From Microbacterium paraoxydans (GTDB lineage: Bacteria > Actinomycetota > Actinomycetes > Actinomycetales > Microbacteriaceae), in the NCBI RefSeq assembly GCF_018224615.1, contig NZ_JAGTUK010000001.1, positions 992,001-1,056,000 on the forward strand: a DNA stretch of 64,000 nt. The letters are read 5' to 3'. The notes beneath the pieces are model-generated. The model searched no databases. It was not told the DNA's origin and saw only the letters and a list, made by a program, of their open reading frames with translations. Shown here piece after piece: positions 25,130-33,940 of this stretch. Positions within the stretch are counted from its first letter, which is position 1; each line of letters starts with the position of its first letter. The translations under genes were made by a program, and so were the position numbers.

Positions 25130-26005
25130 TCACCCCGTCGTGTCGTGCTCGCGGCGCCGTGTCGCGGGGTGAGCGGCGCGCGCGCGGACCCGGGTGGCGG
25201 CCTCGGCCACCGCCGAGGGGTCGGCCACCGCCGAGGGATCGGCCTCGGACGCGGACTCGGCCACGGCCTCGGACCCGGACTCGGCCCCGGACTCGGACTC
25301 GGCCCCGGACTCGGACTCGGACTCGGCTGCGTCGGTCGCCGGGTCGTCCACGGTGGTGTCAACGGCGTCGGCGGGGCGGCGGCGCCGGAGCAGTACCACC
25401 ACGATCACCACCGCGGCGATCGCGAGCACGACGCCGATGGCGGTGAGAGCCCAGGGCGGCATGCCCTGAGGCTCCGGTGTCGTCGACGGTTCGTCGTCGA
25501 CGCCGGCGATCCGGTCCGCCGAGGCGCTCCGGATCAGGGGCGTCGTGGCGCCGTTCACGTAGACGCTCACCAGGGCGGTCGCCCGCCGCTCGGTGCCGGG
25601 GATGTCGGCGACCGTGGCGGTGACGGTGACGGTGGTGGTGGCCTTGGCGGGAAGCGCGCTCGTCCAGGTGGCGACATTGTCGGCGAGAGTTCCGCCGTCG
25701 CCGACCTTCAGCAGCTCGACGAAGGTCGGCGGTTCGAGCACGATCCGCGCATCGACGGCCTCGCCGCGATTGACGATCTCGGCCGTGTAGGTGAGGTCGT
25801 CGCCGGCAGCGACGGCGTCCGCGTCGCTCGCGAGGCTGACGGACAGATCGGGGGCGGCGGACGGAGGCGGAGTGGCCGCGGCGGCGCCGAGGGTGCCGAG
25901 GAGGGGAAGCGCCAGCGCGACGGCGGTGAGGACCCGACGGAGCGGGAAGAAACGATGGGACATGGCGTGAACGCGGTGTGCGGGCGGAGTCGCCTCCGCC
26001 CGCAC
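25130..26005 (-). CDS. Secreted/membrane-anchored DUF11-like protein with acidic tail
   Basis: A 291-residue protein. It has a signal peptide (Arg-rich start, then 'VLTAVALALPLLGTLGAAAA', ending near residue 45), one DUF11/CARDB-like beta-sandwich (about 55-190: 'DLTYTAEIVNRGEAVDARI'), a transmembrane helix ('ALTAIGVVLAIAAVVIVVVLL', about 205-225) and an arginine stop-transfer. The long cytoplasmic tail is low-complexity Ser/Glu/Ala with a tandem DPSAVA. The GTG at 26005 is preferred as start because AGGAAGGAG lies five bases before it; the ATG at 25963 has no ribosome site. It starts 17 bases after the giant repeat protein on the same strand, so both are probably made together as surface proteins. 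Partner or signalling role is unknown. Confidence 0.7.
   Translation of the reverse strand: MRAEATPPAHRVHAMSHRFFPLRRVLTAVALALPLLGTLGAAAATPPPSAAPDLSVSLASDADAVAAGDDLTYTAEIVNRGEAVDARIVLEPPTFVELLKVGDGGTLADNVATWTSALPAKATTTVTVTATVADIPGTERRATALVSVYVNGATTPLIRSASADRIAGVDDEPSTTPEPQGMPPWALTAIGVVLAIAAVVIVVVLLRRRRPADAVDTTVDDPATDAAESESESGAESESGAESGSEAVAESASEADPSAVADPSAVAEAATRVRARAAHPATRRREHDTTG
25203..25330. repeat. Low-complexity tandem repeats coding the acidic tail
   Basis: Two 18-base copies (TCGGCCACCGCCGAGGGG type, 25203-25238) are followed by an irregular array of GGACTC and GGACCC hexamers up to about 25330. On the minus strand they encode DPSAVA twice and the Ser-Glu-Ser-Glu-Ser-Gly-Ala-Glu tail of the membrane protein. 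Such arrays change length easily by slippage, and all units are multiples of three, so the frame would survive. Confidence 0.8.
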
Positions 26006-26010
26006 ACCGC
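25973..26010 (-). other. Perfect 17-bp hairpin covering a GTG start
   Basis: A perfect inverted repeat with 17-base arms (25973-25989 and 25994-26010) and a 4-base loop TCGC. In the minus-strand mRNA it starts right after the AGGAAGGAG ribosome site and includes the GTG at 26003-26005. It could block or tune translation of the acidic-tail protein, or act as a terminator after the giant gene. No U-tract follows, so I cannot choose between the two. Confidence 0.7.
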
Positions 26011-26022
26011 TCTCCTTCCTGG

Positions 26023-29000
26023 TTACTCGCCGACGTGGGTCCGGCGCCGGAACAGGATCAACCCGAGGCCGGCGAGCATCGCCAGCACGGCGGCTGCGAT
26101 CCCCCCGCCGACGACGGCCGGGTTCAGACCCGTCGTCGCGAGCGGCGACGGCGGCGGGACGTCGACGGTGGTGTTCGTCGAGCATGCGTCGCCGCAGCGG
26201 CCGTCGGTGCCGGGGACGACCGTGTTGTCGAGCCGGTGGTCACCCGTGAGCGGGCTGTTGACCGACACGCTGTACGTGACCTGGACGGTCTGGCCCTGGT
26301 CGAGCGCACCCGACCACGACAGGACCGGCCGGCTGTACGTCGCGCCGTTGGTGGCGTCGCCGTTGTAGGCCGCGTCGTCCAGCACCGCCGACAGGTCATC
26401 GACGAACGATGCCGGGCTGTCGGAGGTGAAGTCGACGGCTCCCGTGTTGGTGACCGTGACCGTGTAGGTCACGTCGTCGCCGGCACGAGCGGTCGCCTTG
26501 TCGACGCTCTTCGCCACCGCGTACTCCGCGACCGGCGTCACCGTCGCGCACGAGCCCTCCGTCACGCATTCGCCTCCGTCGCCGGGGACGACCGCGTTGG
26601 TGAGGAGGTGATCGCCCGTGTCGGGGTCGTTCACCGTCACCGAATAGGTGAGGACCGTGCTCTCACCCGCGGGGATGGCCAGCGACCACGTCAGCTCGGG
26701 AGCCGAGTAGACGGCCGTGTTCGTCGCGTCACCGTTGTAGGTGGCGTCGTCGATGACCTCCGACAGATCGTCGGTCACGACTGCCGGGCTGTCGACCGTG
26801 TAGTCGGCCGCTCCCGTGTTCGTCACCACGATCGTGTAGGTGAGCACGTCGCCGAGACTCAGCCGCGTCGCCGATGCCGACTTCTCGACGGTGAACGCAG
26901 CCAGCTCGTCCACGGTCGTGCACTCCGCGTCGGGATCGCAGTCGCCGTCCGGAGTCGTCGCCACCACGGCATTCGTGAGCACACCGTCACCGGTTCCGGT
27001 GGCGAGCACCGTCACCGAGTACGTGATGTCCAGCGAGTCACCCGCGGCGACCGCTCCCGACCACGTCAGGACGGTTCCGGAGACGACGGCGCCGTTCGTG
27101 GCATCGCCGTTGTAGGTCGCGTCGTCGAGCACCGGCGCGAGGTCGTCGGACAGCGCCGCCGGATCCGCGTCGGTGAAGTCGACCGCACCGGTGTTCGTCA
27201 CCGTCACCGTGTAGGTCACGGTGTCGCCCACGTGGACGGTGCCGCCGGCCGACGACGTCTTCGCGACCGTGTAGGCCCGCAGCGCGTCCTCGGTGGTGCA
27301 CGCGTTCACGCACGTGCCGTCCTCGCCGGGGACGACCGCGTTCGTGAGCACGCCGTCGCCGTCGCCTGCGTCATCCACGGTCACCGAGTAGGTGACCGTG
27401 ACCGTCGCACCGGCGGCCAGCGGACCCGACCACGACAGCATCGTTCCCTCGACAGTGGCGCCCTGCGTCGCGTCGTCGTTGTACGTCGCGTCGTCCAGCA
27501 CCGGCGACAGGTCGTCGGTGAAGGAGGCCGGCTGCGCATCCGTGAAGTCGACCGCGCTGGGGTTGGTCACCGTCACGGTGTACGTGAGCACGTCGCCCGC
27601 GCGCACCTGGCCGGTCCCCGACGAGGTCTTGGAGACCTCGAAGACGCCGACCGGGGTGTCGGTGGTGCAGTCGTCGGCTGTCGCGCACTCGCCGCTCGGG
27701 TCGGTCGGGACGACGACGTTGCCGAGGGCCAGATCACCACCCTCGCCGGCCGCATCGACCGTCACCGAGTAGGTGATCGTGACGGTGTCGCCGATGGCGA
27801 GCGGACCCGCCCAGGAGAGGGTGTTCCCCGTCACGGTGGCACCCTGGGTCGCATCGTCGTTGTAGACGGCGTCGTCGAGCACAGCGGTCAGGTCGTCCTC
27901 GATGGATGCCGGAGCCGCGGCCGTGTAGTCGACCTCCCCGTCGTTGGTGACCGTCACGGTGTACGTCACGACGTCACCGGGCATCGCCTGTGCGGCCGAG
28001 ACCTCCTTCGCCACCGAGTAGTGGCGGATCGGGTTCTCGGTGTCGTCGCAGCCGCCCGGAGGACAGGTGCCGTCACCGTTGCTGAGCACGTTGTCGAGCA
28101 CATGGTCGGCCTGCTGGGCGAACGGGTTGACCGTCACGGTGTATGTGACCGTCAGGGTCTGCCCGACCGGAACCGTGCCGGTGATGCCGAGGTCGGTGCC
28201 GGCGAGCGTGGCGGTCAGCCCGGCCGACGCCGTGGGGCCGGCCGTGAGCGTCGCGTCGTCGAGCACTCCCGCGAGCGAGTCGAGCGCATCGACCGTGGCC
28301 GGTGCCTGCCCGACGTTCGCGAACGACAGCGTGTACGTGACGGCCTGCCCGGCGTTCACCGCCGTGCCGTCGGCCGGATCCACCGTCTTGCTCATCTCGA
28401 GCTCGGCGGCGGGAACCTGTGCCTGATCGCACGCGGCAGCGGGGTCGAGGGCATCCGCTTCCGGCACGCAGACCGTGTTGAAGAGGATGTTGTCGCCCGC
28501 GGCGGCGTCGTACGTGACCGTGTACACGATGGTCGCCGACTGCCCGGAGGCGAGGACGCCCGACCACGACAGCTCGGGTGCCGCGTACGACACCGTACCG
28601 ATCGTGGCGGACGCGTCGTCGTTGTACTCTGCGTCGTCGAGCACCTCGGTCAGGTCGTCCGCGAACGTCGCCGGGCTGTTGGCGGTGAAGTCACCGGGAC
28701 CGGCGTTGGTGACGACGATCGTGTAGGTGACGGAACCTCCGTCGGCGGGCAGCTCCGTGACGTTCGGTGTCTTCTCGATCGTCAGCCGGGGCAACTCCTC
28801 CTGCGTCGCGTCGCACGGCTCGCCGCTGACCGGGTCGGTGCCCTGGTCGGTCCGCGGGTCGCAGGCCGGCACGTCGCCGTCGGCCGGCGGCGTGTTCGGT
28901 GCGGGCGGGTTCGCCGGCTGCCAGGCGACGTTGCGCACGACGCCGTCGCCGCCCGCCTGCAGCACGACCGTGTAGGTGATCGTGACCGACTCACCGACTC

Positions 29001-31200
29001 CGAGCGGCCCTCGCCACGACAGGAAGCCGGGGTCGATGTACGTCGGAGCGTCACCGACCGAGGCCGCCGCGTCGCCGTTGTAGGTGGCGTCGTCGATGAT
29101 CCCGCGGACGTCGTCGTACACGACAGCGGGGTTCGCGTCGGTGTAGGCGATGTTGCCGTCGTTGGTCGCGGTGACCGTGTAGGTGACCGTGTCGCCGGGC
29201 CGGGAGTCCGCCGTCATCGACGTCTCCTTCTCCACGGACAGTGCGCGGAACGGGTTCAGCGTGTTGCTGTCCTCGATCGGCGTCGGCTCCTGCACGGACG
29301 ACACGCTGGCGGTGTTGGTGTAATCGGTGATCGTGGAGGGCGCCGGCGTGTCCACCGTCACCTGATACGTCACGGTCATCGACTCGCCGACCGGGATGGT
29401 GAAATCGTCGTCCGGACTCACGAGGGAGCCGGCGACGGGGTCACCGCCGACCAGGTCGGGCGTCGCGCCGCCTGGCTCGTTGTCCAGCGTGATCGTGCCC
29501 TGGGTGGCGACGGTCGACTGCGGAACGTAGGTGACGCCCTCGGGCAGCACGTCGTCCAGCGTGATGCCGGTCTGCGGAATGGTGCCCGAGTTCGTCACCG
29601 TCACGGAGTAGGTCACCGTCTGGCCGCCCTCGACGATGCCGTCGGCGTCGTCGTTGGTCTTCGCGATCTGCAGCCCCGGAGGCAGCACCTCGATGGGGGC
29701 CGTGATCTCGGAGGTGTTCGGGCCGACGATGTCACCGATCAGTCCGCCCGCCGGGATCACGTTCGTCTGGGACCCTGGTTCCACGCCGATCACGGGGATC
29801 GTGATGGTGCAGCTGCCGGGGGTGAGACTGCCGTTGGGCCCCGTCGCCGGTGCCACCGTGCCGCCGGTGAGCGTCACGGTAGCGCCGCCCGGGTCTGCTG
29901 TCACCGTGCCGCCGGTGCAGGTGGTCGACGCTGTGCCCGTGGGGGCGACGCGGATGTTCGACGGCAGCGGATCGGTCAGCGTCACACCCGTGATGCCCGT
30001 CTCGGGGACGATGTTCGTGTTGTTGATCGTGATGGTGAGCGTCGTCGTCTCGCCCATCGCGATGGGCGACTTCGCAAACGCCTTCGAGCCCGTGAGCGGA
30101 GGCAGGCACGAGAACGCGGGCGTGTGGCCGTCAGGGAACGCGCCGAGCGCGGTCTGGTTCGGGGTGAACACCCACTGATCGGGCGTGCCGACGGTGACCA
30201 GGTGGTCCATCGTGCCACCGGTGCGCGCGGCGCCGCCGGTTGAGCTCGCGATGTAGACCTCATCTCCGATGGGCGACGCGACGGCGATGCGGGCGTTGTC
30301 GCCCCCGCCGTCGAGAGTGCGCAGGAGCGCGCCTGTCGACGCGTCGTAGACATAGGAGTTGCCGGTGGCGGTGCCCGTCGCGATCAGGTAGTTCGTGTTC
30401 GGGACGAACGTCAATCCGTGGACGTCCTCGGGCGCGGTGATGGTCCGCAGCAGCGGCGACGGTGCCGCCGTGCCGTAGATCTCGATCGTCGTGCGCTGGT
30501 CGGCCGAGGCGAGGAACGTTCCGTTGACGGCGACGGCGTGCGAAAGCGCGGACGGGATGATGCGCGACGCGGTGCTCGACGTGCTGTTCATGTCGATGAC
30601 CGCGATTCCGGCGCTCCCGGCGCTCAGGGAGACGAACAGTTCGCTCCCGTACTGGTCCATCCATCCGGAGCCGGTCGGGATGGCCGCGTCTCCCACGGTC
30701 ACGACCCGGGTCACGGTGTCGGAGGCGGTGTCGATCACGCTGACGGTGTTGGTGCCGTAGTTGGTGATGTACACCTGCGATCCGTCTTGAGAGCTCCACG
30801 CCCCCACCGACTCGGAGAAGGACGGATCGGAGATGGACGAGACCGCGAGCGTGGTGGGGTCGATGACCTGCACGCTCCCCGAGCCGTTGGCGACGTAGAT
30901 CTTGGATCCGTCCGGAAGGGAGGCCACGCCGTAGGGCGTGCCGCCGACATCGATGGTGCGCACGGCCGTGTCCGTCCCGGTGTAGACCATCGAGACGGTA
31001 CCGGCGTTCGTGTTGACGAAGTAGGCGATGCCCTGCTCGCTTGTGCAGTCGAAGTTGAACTCTGCTCTGGCGGGCGGTGGCGGAGTCGCTATCGCGACGA
31101 AGAAGCTGGCGAGAAGAGCGAACAGCGCGAGCAACGACCAGCGTTGCCTCGCTCGCTCTCTCCGAATGGACAGCACGCTGTGGCGTCCGGAGATGAACAT
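26023..31200 (-). CDS. Giant repeat surface protein with LATTG sorting signal
   Basis: A 1725-residue secreted protein. The start at 31200 has a GAGGGG site; the ORF could open further upstream but without a signal-like start. Residues 1-46 are a signal peptide ending 'ARA'. Residues about 47-390 form a YVTN-type beta-propeller ('IYVANGSGSVQVID', 'VYITNYGTNTVSVID'). Then come two classic DUF11 domains (about 400-660) and eight tandem 122-153-residue repeats, each with 'TYTVTVTN' and a 'DDL..VLDDA.YN.DAT' core and a closing cysteine pair. The C-terminus has Pro-Ser linker, LATTG (1687-1691), a hydrophobic helix and Arg-Arg-Arg. LAxTG is the motif of class E sortases of high-GC actinobacteria, so the protein should be covalently linked to the cell wall as a long stalk. 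Ligand unknown; adhesin is the best guess. Confidence 0.85.
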   Translation of the reverse strand: MFISGRHSVLSIRRERARQRWSLLALFALLASFFVAIATPPPPARAEFNFDCTSEQGIAYFVNTNAGTVSMVYTGTDTAVRTIDVGGTPYGVASLPDGSKIYVANGSGSVQVIDPTTLAVSSISDPSFSESVGAWSSQDGSQVYITNYGTNTVSVIDTASDTVTRVVTVGDAAIPTGSGWMDQYGSELFVSLSAGSAGIAVIDMNSTSSTASRIIPSALSHAVAVNGTFLASADQRTTIEIYGTAAPSPLLRTITAPEDVHGLTFVPNTNYLIATGTATGNSYVYDASTGALLRTLDGGGDNARIAVASPIGDEVYIASSTGGAARTGGTMDHLVTVGTPDQWVFTPNQTALGAFPDGHTPAFSCLPPLTGSKAFAKSPIAMGETTTLTITINNTNIVPETGITGVTLTDPLPSNIRVAPTGTASTTCTGGTVTADPGGATVTLTGGTVAPATGPNGSLTPGSCTITIPVIGVEPGSQTNVIPAGGLIGDIVGPNTSEITAPIEVLPPGLQIAKTNDDADGIVEGGQTVTYSVTVTNSGTIPQTGITLDDVLPEGVTYVPQSTVATQGTITLDNEPGGATPDLVGGDPVAGSLVSPDDDFTIPVGESMTVTYQVTVDTPAPSTITDYTNTASVSSVQEPTPIEDSNTLNPFRALSVEKETSMTADSRPGDTVTYTVTATNDGNIAYTDANPAVVYDDVRGIIDDATYNGDAAASVGDAPTYIDPGFLSWRGPLGVGESVTITYTVVLQAGGDGVVRNVAWQPANPPAPNTPPADGDVPACDPRTDQGTDPVSGEPCDATQEELPRLTIEKTPNVTELPADGGSVTYTIVVTNAGPGDFTANSPATFADDLTEVLDDAEYNDDASATIGTVSYAAPELSWSGVLASGQSATIVYTVTYDAAAGDNILFNTVCVPEADALDPAAACDQAQVPAAELEMSKTVDPADGTAVNAGQAVTYTLSFANVGQAPATVDALDSLAGVLDDATLTAGPTASAGLTATLAGTDLGITGTVPVGQTLTVTYTVTVNPFAQQADHVLDNVLSNGDGTCPPGGCDDTENPIRHYSVAKEVSAAQAMPGDVVTYTVTVTNDGEVDYTAAAPASIEDDLTAVLDDAVYNDDATQGATVTGNTLSWAGPLAIGDTVTITYSVTVDAAGEGGDLALGNVVVPTDPSGECATADDCTTDTPVGVFEVSKTSSGTGQVRAGDVLTYTVTVTNPSAVDFTDAQPASFTDDLSPVLDDATYNDDATQGATVEGTMLSWSGPLAAGATVTVTYSVTVDDAGDGDGVLTNAVVPGEDGTCVNACTTEDALRAYTVAKTSSAGGTVHVGDTVTYTVTVTNTGAVDFTDADPAALSDDLAPVLDDATYNGDATNGAVVSGTVLTWSGAVAAGDSLDITYSVTVLATGTGDGVLTNAVVATTPDGDCDPDAECTTVDELAAFTVEKSASATRLSLGDVLTYTIVVTNTGAADYTVDSPAVVTDDLSEVIDDATYNGDATNTAVYSAPELTWSLAIPAGESTVLTYSVTVNDPDTGDHLLTNAVVPGDGGECVTEGSCATVTPVAEYAVAKSVDKATARAGDDVTYTVTVTNTGAVDFTSDSPASFVDDLSAVLDDAAYNGDATNGATYSRPVLSWSGALDQGQTVQVTYSVSVNSPLTGDHRLDNTVVPGTDGRCGDACSTNTTVDVPPPSPLATTGLNPAVVGGGIAAAVLAMLAGLGLILFRRRTHVGE
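26164..29247 (-). repeat. Eight tandem repeats within the giant protein
   Basis: Eight head-to-tail coding repeats, with borders from my alignment on the minus strand: 29247-28789, 28788-28405, 28404-28027, 28026-27649, 27648-27280, 27279-26902, 26901-26530 and 26529-26164. The last five are very alike in protein and in DNA (units of about 366-378 bases). Each ends in Cys-x(3-6)-Cys, longer in the two outermost repeats, suggesting one disulfide per domain. This is a domain array, not a CRISPR array. Confidence 0.85.
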
Positions 31201-31392
31201 GGGTAGACCCCTCGAACTAGACGATCCCCGCGCCGAGGGGATGCTATCGCCGTCAGGGCACTCCGGAATAGCGGATTCTGATGATTCGCTGATAAGCCAG
31301 ACGAGGTCTGGACTCATGGCCAGGGCGTGGGTGACCTGAGGCGGACGCGGTCGCGACGTTGGTCGACTGCCGCTCCCGAACGAAGGGGCGGA

Positions 31393-32160
31393 TCAGTCCT
31401 CCGCGGGGGAGATGCGCGGGGGCCAGGCGGTGGCGCCGAGCTCGCGGGAGATGTTCCTGGCGGTCTCCCGGAGCGCGTTCACGACCGCGTCCGGCGCGGG
31501 GGTCTGCGAGGTGGGCATGACCACGGCGACCGCGGCGACGATCGCATCCGAGGCGTCCGCGATCGGTGCCGCGAGCGACGACTCGCCGAGCACGGCCTCG
31601 TCGAACTCGCCCGCCATGCCGCGCTCGGCGATCGACGGCAGCTCCAGTGTGAGGCGGGCGACGTCGGTCACCGTGTCGCCGGTGAGGCTGCGCAGCGGCG
31701 CGGCGAACACGCTCTGCTGGAATCCCTGGTCGTACGCCAGCAGCACCTTGCCCATGGCGGAGGCGTGGGCGGGGATCGCCATGCCGGTCTCGAGCATCTG
31801 CTGGCTGTCGTCCGGACGCAGGTTGTGGTGGATCACGAGCACGTCGGTGAAGTGCGCGGCGCCCAGGCGCACGGAGAGGCGCGTGCGGCGGGCGAGCTCC
31901 TGGGTCCAGCGCATCGACCGGGCGCGCACGTCGAGGCTGTCGAGATACACGTTGCTGAGGCGCAGCAGAGTCGGGCCGAGCATGTACCGCTGCCCGCCGC
32001 GTTCCTTGGCGACGAGCCCGTGCGCGCGCAGTGATTTCACGATGCCGTGCACGGTCGACGGCGGCAGTCCGAGGGCCGTCGACAGGTCGGTGATGCCGAG
32101 GTGTCGTGCTCCCTGGAGCAGGTCGAGGATCTTCGCCGCGCGGTCGATCGCCTGGATCAT
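31393..32160 (-). CDS. IclR-family regulator divergent from dhaKLM
   Basis: A 255-residue IclR-type regulator. The winged helix is at about residues 5-65 ('LGITDLSTALGLPPSTVHGIVKSLRAHG') and the effector domain follows ('ASAMGKVLLAYD', 'IADASDAIVAAVAVVMP'). The ATG at 32160 follows a GGAAGGAGACGGG site; an upstream extension to 32283 shows no homology. It is divergent from dhaK, with a palindrome midway, so it probably controls the dha operon in response to dihydroxyacetone, glycerol or a phosphate ester. GylR, the glycerol regulator of Streptomyces, is also an IclR protein, which supports this reading. It is 192 bases upstream of the giant surface gene on the same strand; that gap has a small palindrome (31297-31311) but nothing else I can name. 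Confidence 0.85.
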   Translation of the reverse strand: MIQAIDRAAKILDLLQGARHLGITDLSTALGLPPSTVHGIVKSLRAHGLVAKERGGQRYMLGPTLLRLSNVYLDSLDVRARSMRWTQELARRTRLSVRLGAAHFTDVLVIHHNLRPDDSQQMLETGMAIPAHASAMGKVLLAYDQGFQQSVFAAPLRSLTGDTVTDVARLTLELPSIAERGMAGEFDEAVLGESSLAAPIADASDAIVAAVAVVMPTSQTPAPDAVVNALRETARNISRELGATAWPPRISPAED

Positions 32161-32240
32161 GCCCGTCTCCTTCCGGTCGTCGTCGAGCCGGTCGCGCCGG
32201 TCGCCTGAACGATCTTGACAACCCGCCAGGCTCCGAGCAT

Positions 32241-32257
32241 ATTCGACATTAACGAAT
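32241..32257. promoter_or_regulatory. Palindromic operator candidate, dha control region
   Basis: ATTCG (32241-32245), a 7-base AT-rich centre and CGAAT (32253-32257), lying between the divergent iclR gene and dhaK. The arm-7-arm geometry is the same as in the IclR sites at 10528-10566. The region is AT-rich compared with its surroundings, so the dhaK promoter is probably here too. Confidence 0.55.
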
Positions 32258-32306
32258 TCCTTTCGGATTTTCGCGACAGCCACGATGCATCAAAGGAGAT
32301 CGCACG

Positions 32307-33299
32307 ATGAAGAAGCTCATCAACGCCCCGGAAGACGTTCTCGTCGAATCCCTGAAGGGCGTCGCCGCCGCTCATCCGGAGCTGTCGGTCGACCTGGAGA
32401 ACCACGTCATCACCCGGGCTGTGCCCAAGGCGCAGGGCAAGGTCGCGGTCGTCTCGGGCGGTGGCTCCGGGCACGAGCCGCTGCACGGCGGCTACGTGGG
32501 CACGGGCATGCTCGACGCGGCGGTCGCGGGAGAGGTCTTCACCTCGCCCACCCCCGACCGCGTGCAGGTGGCCACCCAGGCCGTCGACCGCGGCGCCGGC
32601 GTGCTGCACATCGTGAAGAACTACACCGGCGACGTGCTCAACTTCGAGATGGCGGCCGAGCTCGCCTCGATGGAGGGCATCGAGGTCGGCACGGTCGTGG
32701 TGGACGACGACGTGGCCGTGCAGGACTCGCTCTACACCGCGGGGCGGCGCGGCGTGGGCCTCACGGTGCTGCTCGAGAAGCTCGTGGGCGCCGCGGCCGA
32801 GGAGGGCCGCGATCTGGCCGCCGTCGTCGAACTGGCCAAGCGCATCAACGGACAGGGGCGCTCGATGGGCATGGCCCTCACCAGCTGCACCGTCCCCGCG
32901 GCCGGCAAGCCCACGTTCGACCTGCCGGACGACCAGATGGAGATCGGCATCGGCATCCACGGTGAACCGGGGCGGCACCGCGAACCCCTCGCGCCGGCGT
33001 CCGAGATCGCGCGCCAGCTCGTCGAGCCGATCCTGGGTGACCTCGACGCCGCCGGCCCCGCGATCGTGATGCTCAACGGCATGGGTGCGACGCCGCTGAT
33101 CGAGCTGTACCTGATGTACGGCGAGGTCGCGGCGATCCTGGAGAAGTCCGGCGTGCAGATCGCCCGCAACCTGGTCGGCAACTACATCACCTCGCTCGAC
33201 ATGGCCGGCTGCTCCGTCACCGTGCTGAAGGCCGACGACGAGCTGCTGCGCCTGTGGGACGCGCCCGTGGTCACCCCCGGCCTGCGGTGGGGCGCCTGA
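32307..33299 (+). CDS. dhaK: DhaK: dihydroxyacetone kinase, substrate-binding subunit
   Basis: A 330-residue DhaK. It binds dihydroxyacetone covalently through His218, here at exactly that number in '[10 protein letters not shown]'; His56 of E. coli is also conserved ('[10 protein letters not shown]'), as is Asp109 in '[11 protein letters not shown]'. It passes the substrate to DhaL-ADP for phosphorylation to dihydroxyacetone phosphate in the cytoplasm. A strong AAGGAG site precedes the ATG. Its stop overlaps the dhaL start as TGATG, so the operon dhaKLM is translationally coupled. It is controlled presumably by the divergent IclR protein. Length is slightly shorter than E. coli DhaK (356) but complete. 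Confidence 0.96.
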   Translation: MKKLINAPEDVLVESLKGVAAAHPELSVDLENHVITRAVPKAQGKVAVVSGGGSGHEPLHGGYVGTGMLDAAVAGEVFTSPTPDRVQVATQAVDRGAGVLHIVKNYTGDVLNFEMAAELASMEGIEVGTVVVDDDVAVQDSLYTAGRRGVGLTVLLEKLVGAAAEEGRDLAAVVELAKRINGQGRSMGMALTSCTVPAAGKPTFDLPDDQMEIGIGIHGEPGRHREPLAPASEIARQLVEPILGDLDAAGPAIVMLNGMGATPLIELYLMYGEVAAILEKSGVQIARNLVGNYITSLDMAGCSVTVLKADDELLRLWDAPVVTPGLRWGA

Positions 33300-33940
33300 T
33301 GGCGGCCGTCGACACCGCCGTGCTGGCGGACTGGATCACGCGCTACCGCGACGCCGTCACGGCGCAGCGGGACTGGCTCACCGAGCTCGACTCCGCGATC
33401 GGCGACGCCGACCACGGGGCCAACATGGCCCGTGGCTTCGCGGCCGTGGGCGACAAGCTCGCCTTGGGGACCCCCGCCACGGTCGACGAGCTGCTGAAGA
33501 CCGTCGGCATGACGCTCGTGAGCTCGGTCGGCGGGGCGAGCGGACCCCTGTACGGCACGTTCTTCCTGCGCATGGGCATGTCCGCCGGAGCGGTGGCCGA
33601 GCTGGACGGGCCCGGGCTCGCCGCCGCGCTGCGCGCCGGGCTGGAAGGCATCGTGGCGCGCGGCAAGCCGGAAGCGGGCGACAAGACCATGTTCGACGCG
33701 ATGGCCCCCGCGGTGGATGCGTTCGATGCGGCGCTCGCCGGAGAGGCTTCCATGAGCGACGCGGCGCGCGCGGCCGCGGAGGCGGCGGCCGTGGGACGGG
33801 ACGCCACGCTCGACCTCGTTGCGCGCAAGGGTCGCGCCAGCTACCTCGGCGAACGCAGCGCGGGGCACCTCGACCCGGGCGCGGCCTCCACCGCGCTCCT
33901 GTTCGAGACGCTCGCGGCGGCGATCGCGGACAGCGCCTGA
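33299..33940 (+). CDS. dhaL: DhaL: dihydroxyacetone kinase, ADP-binding subunit
   Basis: A 213-residue all-helical DhaL subunit. It holds ADP as a permanent cofactor that DhaM re-phosphorylates, and transfers the phosphate to DhaK-bound dihydroxyacetone. The Mg-binding aspartates are in 'SAIGDADHGANMARGF' (the DxDxxxN/H pattern), and 'GGASGPLYGTFF' and 'GDKTMFDAM' are conserved nucleotide-loop motifs. These are the features of the PTS-dependent form rather than of the ATP-dependent single-chain kinase. Both ends overlap neighbours by TGATG. Confidence 0.96.
   Translation: MAAVDTAVLADWITRYRDAVTAQRDWLTELDSAIGDADHGANMARGFAAVGDKLALGTPATVDELLKTVGMTLVSSVGGASGPLYGTFFLRMGMSAGAVAELDGPGLAAALRAGLEGIVARGKPEAGDKTMFDAMAPAVDAFDAALAGEASMSDAARAAAEAAAVGRDATLDLVARKGRASYLGERSAGHLDPGAASTALLFETLAAAIADSA

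Noticed and set aside
26164..29247. Regular repeats resembling a CRISPR or satellite array
   Set aside because: Units of about 370 bases stay in frame, lack short identical repeats with unique spacers, and encode homologous protein domains.
25978..30243. A 1421-residue open frame on the plus strand opposite the giant surface gene
   Set aside because: Its translation is Arg/Val/His/Asp-rich low-complexity with no domain; it is the antisense shadow of a repeat gene with strong GC3 bias.
31297..31311. Palindrome CCAGAC-GAG-GTCTGG between the IclR gene and the giant surface gene
   Set aside because: Short, single and without a recognised partner; in DNA of this length and composition such a palindrome may be chance.
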